Assembly (NCBI GenBank): GCA_024704765.1 | Contig: JAKMXF010000298.1 | Location: 248,001-312,000 of the forward strand | DNA: 64,000 nucleotides | Reading direction: 5' to 3' | DNA from: Oopsacas minuta | Taxonomy: Eukaryota; Porifera; Hexactinellida; Lyssacinosida; Leucopsacidae | Shown: piece after piece, positions 12,533 to 23,000 of the stretch | Position numbering within the stretch: position 1 is the first letter of the stretch | Layout: each line of letters begins with the position of its first letter | Made by a program: the position numbers and the translations under genes | Notes under the pieces: generated by a model | What the model was told of the DNA's origin: nothing | What the model saw: only the letters and a program-made list of their open reading frames with translations | Database searches by the model: none

Positions 12533-14159
12533 ATGGCATCTCAGATTGAGATGTTAGAGTACTGGGATCTTGGCTGTAAGGCTATTGAGAAAAAAGACTA
12601 TCCATCCGCCATTCAATACTTTGAGAGTATAATACAAAACAGTATTACTCCACCTGCTAATATATATTATAATAAAAGTATTGTTCATTTTATATTGGGA
12701 CAATTCGCAGAGGCAATATCAGTCCTGGACCAAGGTCTGCAGAAGAATGAACACATGGCGATTGGATACTTCCAGAGAGGAATTGTGAATATAAAATTGC
12801 GAAATGTCGATGAAGCATTGAGGGATTTCAATCGAACTATGGATAAGATGAGAGGCAACTTATTTATCGATTATAAACAGCTGGGTAAATATACATAACA
12901 CGAATTCTGTAATTGCCAATTTATTAGATATTTTTAGGAATGAACTTCAAACTATCTCAGATAGAAATCAGAATCAACATAGCTTACTGTATCAATGAAC
13001 AAGGCCGAGGTAAACTAGCTTTATCAGAGCTACAAAATGCAGCTGAGCTGAACATCCCGATTAAAAATAAAGTTATAGAAGGGCGCGTCGAGCGCTTTAA
13101 AGCTACTGGAAAAGTTGCTCTACTCTTATTACCGACTGAAGCCCTAAACTTTAAGCCACCTCAGTCCAAAATCGTAGCTAAAACTGAAAAAGATTATTTA
13201 GCCAAAGATAAAGGAAAAATATACTTGGAAGGTGACCAAAGATATACGCTCGATCCTCTACAGTCTGATTCTAGTGTAGAAGGTTTGTTGAACAAATAAT
13301 ATATGATTATTTGTGTCTAATTATTATATATTTCTAGCGCAATCTCTCGTTTCAAAACGTCCCCCCAAACCATCAAGCCCTGCACCCAATCTCAAAAACT
13401 CATCTGGACCAAACAGAAGACCACCTCCCCCTTCTAAGAAGCCTCCTCTCCCCAACAAGAAACCGGAACGTCCTTCACTCCCACCCATGCGTAAACAAGA
13501 TTCTAAAGCATCAAATCTAATAGTAAAAGTACACTACACATTCACAATAGCCCTCTATCTGGATCCACATGCAGCTATGCTGGATACATTCAAAGGGGAA
13601 GTAGCTAGGAAATTCAATATAAAACCGCATACAATATCTCTATGGTATAAATCACGTACTGAGCTAGTATGTATATTTGATGAGCCAACATTAAAGCATG
13701 CTCTATCACATCCCACCAATGAGTATAGAGTTACTATGTGGGCTTATGATGAGAAAGGTAAATACATTGATAATACAATCAACTCCTGTTATATGAAGTT
13801 CAAGAGATCGTGATAACTACTTCAATATAAGCTGCGTTCGATATCACTGAAGAAATATATGGTACTTTTATGGGTTGGGACCATATTTGTACAATTTCAG
13901 ACTTCGATATAACGGGAGTTGACTGTAGCACAATTTACAGTGATTTAATACGTGATATGAATGTATGCTTATGTTAACAGGTATTGAAGGGAAAGACTGC
14001 ATAGCTTTATACGATTTCAATCCGACAGAGGATTGTGATCTACCTTTCAGGGCTGGAGATATAATCTCAATACTGAACCAAATTAATAATCACTGGTTGG
14101 AAGGGAAGTTAGGTGAAAATACTGGTCTCTTTCCGAGAAACTATGTGAAGATTGATTGA
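12533..14159 (+). CDS. NCF2: p67phox/NOXA1-like NADPH oxidase activator
   Basis: Four exons (12533-12884, 12938-13282, 13338-13757, 13981-14159) join with phase-1 introns to give 431 residues. The N-terminal third is a TPR array (ALGQFAEAI-like helix pairs) that in p67phox binds Rac. A short stretch with KDYLAKD corresponds to the activation segment (KDYLGKA in human p67phox) that drives electron flow in the NOX flavocytochrome. A proline- and lysine-rich linker follows, then a PB1 domain (exon 3) and a C-terminal SH3 domain (exon 4, ALYDF and WLEGKL motifs, ending NYVKID). No SH3 lies between the TPRs and PB1, as in NOXA1 rather than vertebrate p67phox. It acts in the cytosol and is recruited to membrane NOX complexes. 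Which paralogue name fits is uncertain; the family is not. Confidence 0.9.
13811..13927. repeat. MITE fragment, family A (5'-truncated)
   Basis: It ends TTCGATATAACGGGAGTTGACTGTA and contains GGGACCATATTTGTACAAT, both hallmarks of family A. The left inverted end is degraded. It lies in intron 3 of the NCF2-like gene. Confidence 0.8.
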
Positions 14160-14446
14160 AGTTACCAGGTTTAATCAGAGAGTTTATAGAATAATGAAGC
14201 GTGACTTTTTGAGGAAATTTTATTATTATACTATAACTTTATCTTCATAAATATGTATATTAATTGTGTTGAAACAGATATATTTCTGAGATTCCTTATT
14301 TATTATCAGCATAGGAAATAAATTGGCAAATTGGCGAATTGGGTTGTACTACTCTTATGTCCACAAAACTTCTTTTCTGAATTTCCCATACTAACTGTAC
14401 TATACAGCAGTCAGCTATACAATTATATTAGAAATCAGTGTACTGT

Positions 14447-15386
14447 ATGTACGCTATGACACAGTCAGTAATATCAGAGTTCATAGAGAGTATCTGTCAT
14501 TACAAACAAGAGGATGACAACATGTGTGCTCAGCACTGTTTGAATGCACTCATACAGCAGCCTCATTTCCATGCTGCCCTGCTAGCAGAGATAGCTACTG
14601 AGCTAGATTTACAGGAAAGAGAGACTTATCTTGTGGGTGGAGCTGATAGTTTAGATTATCTTAAAGCTATGCAGGTAGATGTTTGTGTTTATTATTTACC
14701 CAACAGTCACTCGTTAATAATAAAAATAGTAGTAATTCTGCTTAATAAGAATTTAATACGAGTGTAACTTCCATAACATGGTGCATGAGGTAGGCCGAAG
14801 AATGTTTCCAAGTTTCTGGAGTTTCAACTACGAATTCGCTCTATTTATTTTCACTCCATTTCCAGATTTTTCCCGTTTGTGGAGGTTTCACTGTATATAA
14901 TTATAGGGTGCTTCTAACAATATGGACGATTCAGGCTGTTTCTCTATACAAGTTATAACTAAAGCCTTAAACAGTTTCAACTTAAACATAATGCCTATTT
15001 CAAGTAAAGATGCAGGAACAGCTTTATCTGAATCAGTGAAAGAATCCGCGTTCATATGTAATTTCCAATCTCACTGGTTCACAATACGCCGATTTAGTGA
15101 ACAGTGGGTTGATCTCAATTCACAGCTTAAACGTCCTAACCTTATATCAGATACTTATCTATCAATTTACCTTACTCAACTTGTTCAAGAAGGTTACTCA
15201 ATATTCGTAGTGAAAGGTGAATTACCTTATTGTATAGCAGATCAGCTGTCTGCTGCTTATGAATTAAAATCAATTAGTGATAATGGAGGTGACGTAATCA
15301 ATGAAATTGATAAAGATGAGATGCGACAGATTGAAGAGGCTATTTTTAACAGTATTCAGGCTGGAGGAGGGCAGAATGCTAATTAA
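14447..15386 (+). CDS. ATXN3: Ataxin-3 (Josephin deubiquitinase)
   Basis: Two exons (14447-14674, 14907-15386; phase 0) encode 235 residues. ATGs at 14447 and 14456 are both usable; the first is taken. The Josephin domain covers about residues 13-195, with catalytic Cys27 in MCAQHCLN, His132 in SHWFTIR and Asn147 in WVDLNS. MDDSG and GYSIFVVKG are near-identical to animal ataxin-3. One ubiquitin-interacting motif (IEEAIFNSI) lies near the C-terminus. No polyglutamine tract is present and the protein is short (human about 360 residues), with the multi-UIM tail reduced. Ataxin-3 trims ubiquitin chains and works with p97/VCP in protein quality control. The intron ends 10 bases after a MITE-like terminus. 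Confidence 0.95.
14800..14895. repeat. MITE, family B (degenerate)
   Basis: It ends CCCGTTTGTGGAGGTTTCACTGTA, the family B right terminus; the left part (CCAAGTTTCTGGAGTTTC) is degenerate. It ends 9 bases before the AG of ataxin-3 exon 2. Confidence 0.6.
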
Positions 15387-15769
15387 TATGAATAACCAGA
15401 GCTCTACTGTAGTATACATATCCTGATCAATTCATAATTCTTAACGAGTACATATATGTTTGCTACTAGTTTCTTATATTAACTTTTTGAATTGAGTTCA
15501 TTTATGAGGGACTTTTTCGTCAGTAAATTGGGTTGCCACTGTTCCCAAAATTAGGGCTATCGATATTCGAGTTACGACCACACGATCGTGTGCAGTCAAC
15601 TCCTGTTGTATCGAACACGGATATATTGAAATACTTAAAGTCTGTAATTGTACAAATAAGGTCCTAAACTGTCAAAATAACAAATAATAACGAAGTAATT
15701 ATCACAGTATAGAGAAAAAACGTAAATATTCATTTGTTACACACTCAAATATCATAAATATATCAAAAA
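15387..15769. other. Convergent gap between ATXN3 and the UFM1 protease
   Basis: Two genes end tail to tail here. The middle is occupied by a family A MITE (15592-15709); the rest is AT-rich 3' UTR sequence. Confidence 0.6.
15592..15709. repeat. MITE, family A
   Basis: It begins GCAGTCAACTCCTGTTGTAT with TCGAACACGGATATATTGAA inside, and ends in a degraded GAAGTAATTATCACAGTA. It is shorter than full-length copies (about 160-180 bp). Confidence 0.75.
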
Positions 15770-16866
15770 TTATTTTCTCTTATAAGGAAAATATATCTTA
15801 AAATGTTTATGTTTCCCTCTACTGAACATAACATCAAATGGAAGCCAGAATACACCACTAGTACCAAATACATCTCCTCCCTCGTATGCTAGCCCCTCTA
15901 CTTCTAATTTAATTCCAGAATTTTTGTAAGAAGATTTGCACTGTGTCATCAAAATAGACGAATAATCTTCTAATCCCATTTCATTAGTTGTATGTGGGTC
16001 TAGTACTAATACATAATGAGTATGTTTGAAAATAGTGTCAGGCTTCGCGATTATTTTCACACATCCTGCTAGTGTATACGCGTATATAACGTCATCAATC
16101 ATGATATGGGTACCTTCTTCTTCGAAATGGGTCATGATCTTCTCTGGTAGACCATTGAGTTCATCTTCCTTATCACTCCAAACTTGTTCTACTCGGCCTT
16201 TAACTCTGTATTTGGAAAGGTATGTGTGTGCGTAATCTGGATCAATCCATTGCCTAGGTTTTGTTATCTTTAGTGTGGATTGTATGTCTTTTATTGACGG
16301 AATTGTTTTAGTGAGTACTGCTTTGTCTTCTAACTATAAAAGTTGTATTTTCTAGAATAATCTATCAATTGCGTATAACCTATTTTGATGACAGATATTG
16401 GAGAAACTTGGCAAGAAACGACAATTTTGCTATTTTTTGCTATATTACTGGGTGTTTTTCGGGTATAATAGTGGAAATAATAAAAATCCAGTGATTTGGC
16501 AATGAAAATACCGAGAAAATTGTAAAAGGGGTTGTTAACTATGCGTGACCAAATTTCCGTCAAAACAAATACTACCTTAATTTCCTTGACTTTATGTATA
16601 ACATCTTCTATCGCTGTGTTATCTTTGTTTTCACTCTTATCCTGTGTAATACAACTTATCAATGTCTGTAGTGCTCTATAAGCACAGCCCCAACCTTCAT
16701 CAATCTCTCCACAACAATTATAATGGTAATACTCACTCTCCACTGACTGCCTATGTTGTATTATCTCGAATAAGCCATCATCTCCTTTTGAGAGAGACAC
16801 AAACATTTTATTCATTAAATTCACCAGTCCATATACAGGTTCTATTATGGTAGAAGATTCTGCCAT
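15770..16866 (-). CDS. UFM1-specific protease (peptidase C78, UFSP1/UFSP2-like)
   Basis: Two exons (16576-16866 and 15770-16333, intron 16334-16575, phase 0) encode 284 residues. The catalytic Cys61 sits in EGWGCAYRALQTLI, after a YYHYN motif that supplies the oxyanion Tyr region. RQWIDPD follows in exon 2, then an EEEGTHIMI strand and Asp209/His211 in VLDPHTT. This Cys-Asp-His order is that of peptidase family C78, which matures the UFM1 precursor and removes UFM1 from targets at the ER and ribosome. The short N-terminal part (60 residues before Cys) is like UFSP1; vertebrate UFSP2 has a long N-terminal domain not seen here. It lies head to tail with OCRL, 207 bp from the OCRL stop. Confidence 0.87.
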
Positions 16867-17073
16867 TGGAACAGCTGGAAAGTGTGTGAATTAACGAACT
16901 CGCTTGTGAACAAAATTAGACATAAACTGTTGTATAATTACAGATCATTAAACACATCCCAATAAATATTTTAAAGATTATATTAATAATCCACAATTAC
17001 TTTTAAATAATGAATAGGAATATTATTGTCAAAGTCTGTTCTGATTTCCGCTACTGATGGTGAGTATATTCGC

Positions 17074-20000
17074 TTATATGATTGTATTCGTAAGAAATTG
17101 ATAGATAAATGTAGTTTTCTTTTTTGCAATGGAGAGCTCATCTCTGTTCGGATTTTGTTCCATTTTCGATTTTGCTCCGAGGTTGTATTCTGATCTCAGT
17201 AAAATCGAGCCGAATATATGTGAGATAGGGAGTGTATACAGTGCGTTATCTCTAAGCAAGTGATTCAGGAAGCGGATTAAGTAGCGAAAAGTAGTCTTGT
17301 GTGATTCTGGTAATTCCTTCAACACAACCTAATGCATTAAAATATTAAATAAATCCATCGAGCGGAGCTTGTAGATAGAAAAGATAATTCGTCAGTCAAA
17401 TTCAATGCTTTTCATTCAAAAGTATGTAAAAAGATAGAAATATTCTTTTCTTGGCTCAATTTATGAAAAATTCAATCTCAAAATACTCACTTGTTTGCAG
17501 ATGGTATAATTCGAGCTAGCATCAAGACATTTCATTTGTAGATGGAATGGAATAACAGGATTTTCTAGTGCAGCTAGAAACGTTATGAGACAAGCTGCTA
17601 TTGAATGTACACTCCCAGTTAATGGATCTCCTTTATCTAAACATTTTCTTATGTTGTCCATCTCCCATTTTAAACCTCTCTCCTAAAAATATGATTTACT
17701 GTAAAACCTTCACAAACGGAGAGGCATTTTCCGGTGTCCCCGTTTGTGGAGGTTACACTGCTTAAACGCTGTTAAGCAAAATATGTAAAATAAAAAGTTA
17801 ATCCAAAACTGACTTGAAATAGATTCTCTGTCTTGCCCGCATGTTCTTTGAGATATTCCACCATAGCAACGAGTTCCTGTGGCAACTCAACATTATCATC
17901 TAGCATAAGAGACTGTATGTATCTGCTGGCTGGTTCAGGTATTGCCGTGACGTCATCAACGTCAATTAGATTACCAGTTGGTACACGTGCTTGAAAGAAC
18001 GGAACTCGTAAGTGGCTTAAGTATTCAAGCGATGATCCGAAACATGATGCAATGTATGTTGCTATTGAAATGATATATAATATAATTTTATAGAAAATGA
18101 TTTCTTTAAAATTGTACAAACCTTGAATAGTTATGAAGAAATCTTTTCCTCCTTCAAGATGTAAAATTAAAATATCTTCTAAATTCTTGTCTTTATCCAA
18201 AGTCGAAGCAATCTCTTCTTTTATTTCGATCGTGAATTGTAGCTCGATGCTTTCAGTTGTGTTGATCACGCTTGATTCCGGGCTAATACTAAGCCAGGGC
18301 TTACAAATATCTATCTCGTCTATCTTTGGAATGAAAGACAGTGAAACTGGACTCTGTCCTACGTTTTTAACTGTTATGCCTCTTGTTTCTGGATGTCCGA
18401 AATGGATTTCTTGGAATTTAAGTGTCTAAAGTAGCATTCTTAATTTCGTATTCAAATATTTAATCGTATTTACATACCAATTCGCTTATCTCAACTTGAG
18501 GTAAATATTCGTTTTCTTCTTTGTCCAGTTGCCAACATATATCTTCAAAAACATACCTCTCTTTTTTACTATCAATTACTTTCATTCCCACCTAGAAAAT
18601 AAAAATTTCCAAAATAACTTCTTAGAGATGGCATCTAAAATACCCACATATGACGTACAGGCCGTATCAATAAACATTTTGATATCAGGTACTCCAGGTG
18701 TTGGTAAATCCACACATGCAGCAGAGCTCGCCAGTAGAATTGGACTAAAGTACATTAATATTAACGATACGGCGAAAGAAGGGGATATGTACGATGGATG
18801 GGATAGCGAGTTGGAAAGCAAGATACTAAACGAAGATATGATTCTAGAAGAAATAGGATTATTGATAAAGAAAGGAGGTTGTGTAGTTGATTATCATAGT
18901 TGTGATTTGTTTCCAAAATCCTGGTTCAAGTTAGTGTTTGTGCTACGAACAGATAACACTGTGTTATATGACAGACTGAAGGAGCGAGGTTATAACGAGG
19001 TTAAAATGAAGAATAATATTGAATGTGAAATATTTCAAGAATTACTGGAGGAAGCAAGAGAACATTTTGGTATTGATAGTGTAATTGAGTTGTTCAGTAA
19101 TTATGTAGATGATATTGAGAAGAATTTAGAGATAATGATTGCGACAATTAAAGGCTTAAAATAATTCTATTAGAATTTATTATTTGTAGATTTTCGCGTG
19201 AACATTATTATTTCTTTGTGAATTGATTTTTGTTACAAATAAGTTTCAAAGATTCAAACATCTCCCGTTTTATCGAACACGGATAGTTAACAGACTGTAG
19301 TTGACTGATATTATAAAAAATAATAATTTTAAGATTTTTATGTTAGCTAGAATACGTCACAAACATTACATTATACTTCTAGTAAGTTCCTGTGTATTAA
19401 TATACCTCATCTACAACACATTAAAATATGATATAGTGACGTCAGATCGTAGTGTAGTACTGGTAACTGGTGCAGCTGGGCTGGTAGGATCGCATTTGTG
19501 TGAAGAATTACTTAAACGGAACTACATAGTATATGGATTGGATAATTTATCAACTGGACAGATACGGAATATTAATTGGTTGAATAGTTTAAGAGATTTC
19601 TACTTTGTAAACAGAGATGTAACAGATAAATGGGAAGACGGATTCACTAGATTAGATGAGATATATCATATGGCTTCACCTGCATCTCCAAAAGCTTATT
19701 TCAAAGATCCAATAGGTGAATTTTACAGTAGAAACCGGAAATATTTAATTTTAACAATTTCTTTTAAGGTACATATCGTGCTAATACAATAGGAACAGAA
19801 AGCATGATTGAGCTAGCAGGAAGACACTCAGCTCGTCTGTTATTCGCTTCATCTTCAGAGGTATACGGTGACCCATTGACACACCCACAAACAGAGATAT
19901 ATTGGGGTAATGTGAACCCCTATGGACCAAGAGCTTGTTATGATGAGTCAAAGCGTATGGGAGAAACTCTGTGTTTTATAGCTCAACAGCTGTATGGTAC

Positions 20001-23000
20001 AGAAATAAGAATAGCGAGGATATTTAATACATTTGGACCAAGGATGCATCCAGAAGATGGAAGAGTTATAAGTAACTTCATTATGAACGGGATCAAAGGT
20101 AAATTGATAATTTCCGCGAAATTTACACAAAGTTATATTTATAAATTAGGCGATGATATTTTCATATATGGAGATGGTATGAAAACAAGATCTTTCATGT
20201 ACATTTCTGATTTGGTAGATGGCCTTATTCGATTAATGGCTAGTAACAACAGCTCACCGATAAATTTAGGAAATCCTTATGAAGAGCATAATGTGTTAAA
20301 AGTCGCGAAAATTATCCAAGAACTGTTAGCAGAGAGAGGGATAGCAAGAACAAGAATAAATTATATACAAGCTCTACAAGATGACCCTACCAAGAGAAAA
20401 CCAGATATCTCAAAGGCAGAGGAATTGTTGGATTGGAGACCTACTGTAAGCTTTGAAGATGGATTGAGGAAAACCATTGATTATTTTATAGAATTATACA
20501 AATAAATAAATATATATTTGTGTAGCCTGAATGTGCCCACAACATGCCATGTCCTGCCCACCCACTTGAAAGTTCATGTCATAAGTCAAAGGTTCCTGAC
20601 TAAGCCAAATCCATGAACTTTTTCATGATTTGACACAGTGATTTGTCTGTATTGTCCCTATAATGTCATATAAATAATTGCTATGTTCTGAAAATATACA
20701 GTAATTACCTCGAAATAAGCAGATACAGGTTTATGATCACTAATCTTTATCTGAGGATGACTCTTATAGTCTAACAATCCGATATTTGATCCTCTCCACA
20801 ATATCCTATCGCACCATGCAGGGGGTCTGTGTTTCTCACTGCTATCCCAATCATCTGTACCAGGATTGTATTTGTAGGTAGGTTTAAATGATAATGGGGC
20901 TTCGAAAAACTCCTAAAAATTCAACAATCTAAAATTATATAATTGTAAATATTGCTCTTATCCTTACAGAGAATACTCTATCCTTCTCAATCTCTATTCT
21001 AAGTTGATCATATTCGTAGAGTTTTTCGTATTCTTCTTTTGCTATTAGTTCTTTTAAAGTGTCAATTGTTACTTCAGGTGTTGTAATCAACCTTTCGGAG
21101 TAAATAAAATATAATGAAACGTGTAATACATAGGAACGATTTTTGACATTCTCCATTCGTTTTTAAAACCGGCGAAAAAATTAACGCAATCCACCTCAAA
21201 TCACACCCAGAATATTACCTGTAGTTCAGATCACCTAACCACACAACAATATCATGAGCATTAATGGTCTTAGTCTTCAATGGTACTTCAAACCGAGTTT
21301 TAGTTAGAATATCATTAAAATCCTGATTCCTACGTTCTACCTCACTAACATGAGCTGCTAGATGTGAATTTACAAAACAAATCTCTGTGTGATGGAATCT
21401 GAACCGTATACTAACTCCACCTTTATTACCCTACAAAATATACTGAGAATAATTGGGGGAATTTGTTATATAAAAAAGACTTACAATAATTCCCAAAACT
21501 CCAGTAGGGACACTATGAGAATCAACTTCTGATATGTAGGAGTATAACTTGGCCTTACAATACACTAGTAGGTATACGCCCACCATACGGAGAGCTTTCA
21601 CACATCTGTAAACAACTATATCACGGAAACACACCTCAATAGCTTCCTTCCATTCATCTTCCATCTTATTGCCACTCGTCATTAGAGCTTCAGGACTCAG
21701 ATCAAGTTCCTATTTTATATCGGTATATTAATAGTTTTGGGCCAACAGATTAATTCTGTTATATAGGGGAGGCTCCAGTATTTCCCAACCAGAGGTAAAT
21801 GACGGGTCAAAATGGCCTATATGCCAAATTCATTTAGGTCATCTTGACTCGATAACGCGATATGCCCAAATTCGGAAATTTTTGAAATTTCCAGTAAAAT
21901 ATTATCTATAATATTTTCATTTATTTGTGTATTAGCTAACCTGAAATCCTATGACGTATAGATCTGGCATCCTAGATCCTTCAAGAGTATCAGTTAACCA
22001 TTTTCTAAGTGATGGAGGTGATGGCTTTCCATTGACATTGAAAGTAGTCACGAGAATGAAGTGAGAATCCTGATAGGTGAATTCAGCATGCCTAGCTCTC
22101 ATTTTCGAATACACAACCTGATGTGGAAGTAGGTTTAACTCTAGCTTGTATTGACAGAGCAGATCAGTGTTTAGTATGTTCATATTAATCCAATTCAGCC
22201 ATAAATTTGTATTAGTTGTATGTATACCTTCCCGGCTCATACACTGATCATGGGAGGTGAAACTCTCACTACGAACAAGTTGGGTTACCCCCTTGCCCTG
22301 TGTAAGAATGCTTAATCTAATGCGATGTTTTAATCTCTGTATTTACACACAGTTACTCCGTACAAATTATCTACGGATTTATTATTCTAGTGAACCGTAA
22401 ACTTTGAAATCTAAATATTAAACAAGATTGGACTAAATATATGAAAATGTGTATATCTCTAATTCTGTATAGATAGCCTGGAGAAGATCCACGACTTCCA
22501 GTGTATGCATAAATTCGATAATTTCGGGTTATAATTACGATTAAACCAACCTTTTCTCTGAGACTAGCAGACATTCGTCTCCTCTCATTATCAGCTAGTT
22601 GTAAAGGACCTTTGTGGAATGGTCTTTGAGGCTCTTGATGACCATGTGACGTAGCCCAATTGTCTTGAATAGTACGGATTGCTGTACCAATTGCTTGGGG
22701 AAACTAAATAACCAATAAATAATATAGAAATAAACATGCACAGCCCATTCAATGTCAACTTACTTTTTTCTTTGATTTTGTCCTGAAATGAGGGTCACTA
22801 TCTGCTCGAGACTGAGCAAAATTTTCCATTTGTAGGTTACTTGTTTCAAAACCCGCTTTTACGTCATCAATAATTACAGAATGTTCTTGTGATTCACTAG
22901 AATTCTGGTACATTACATCTAGACTAGTGTCTTTATCTGTTTCACCTGGTGTTATGTAGAATACGCTTCTTACTTTCTAACAAGATTAAAAGTATTTTTA

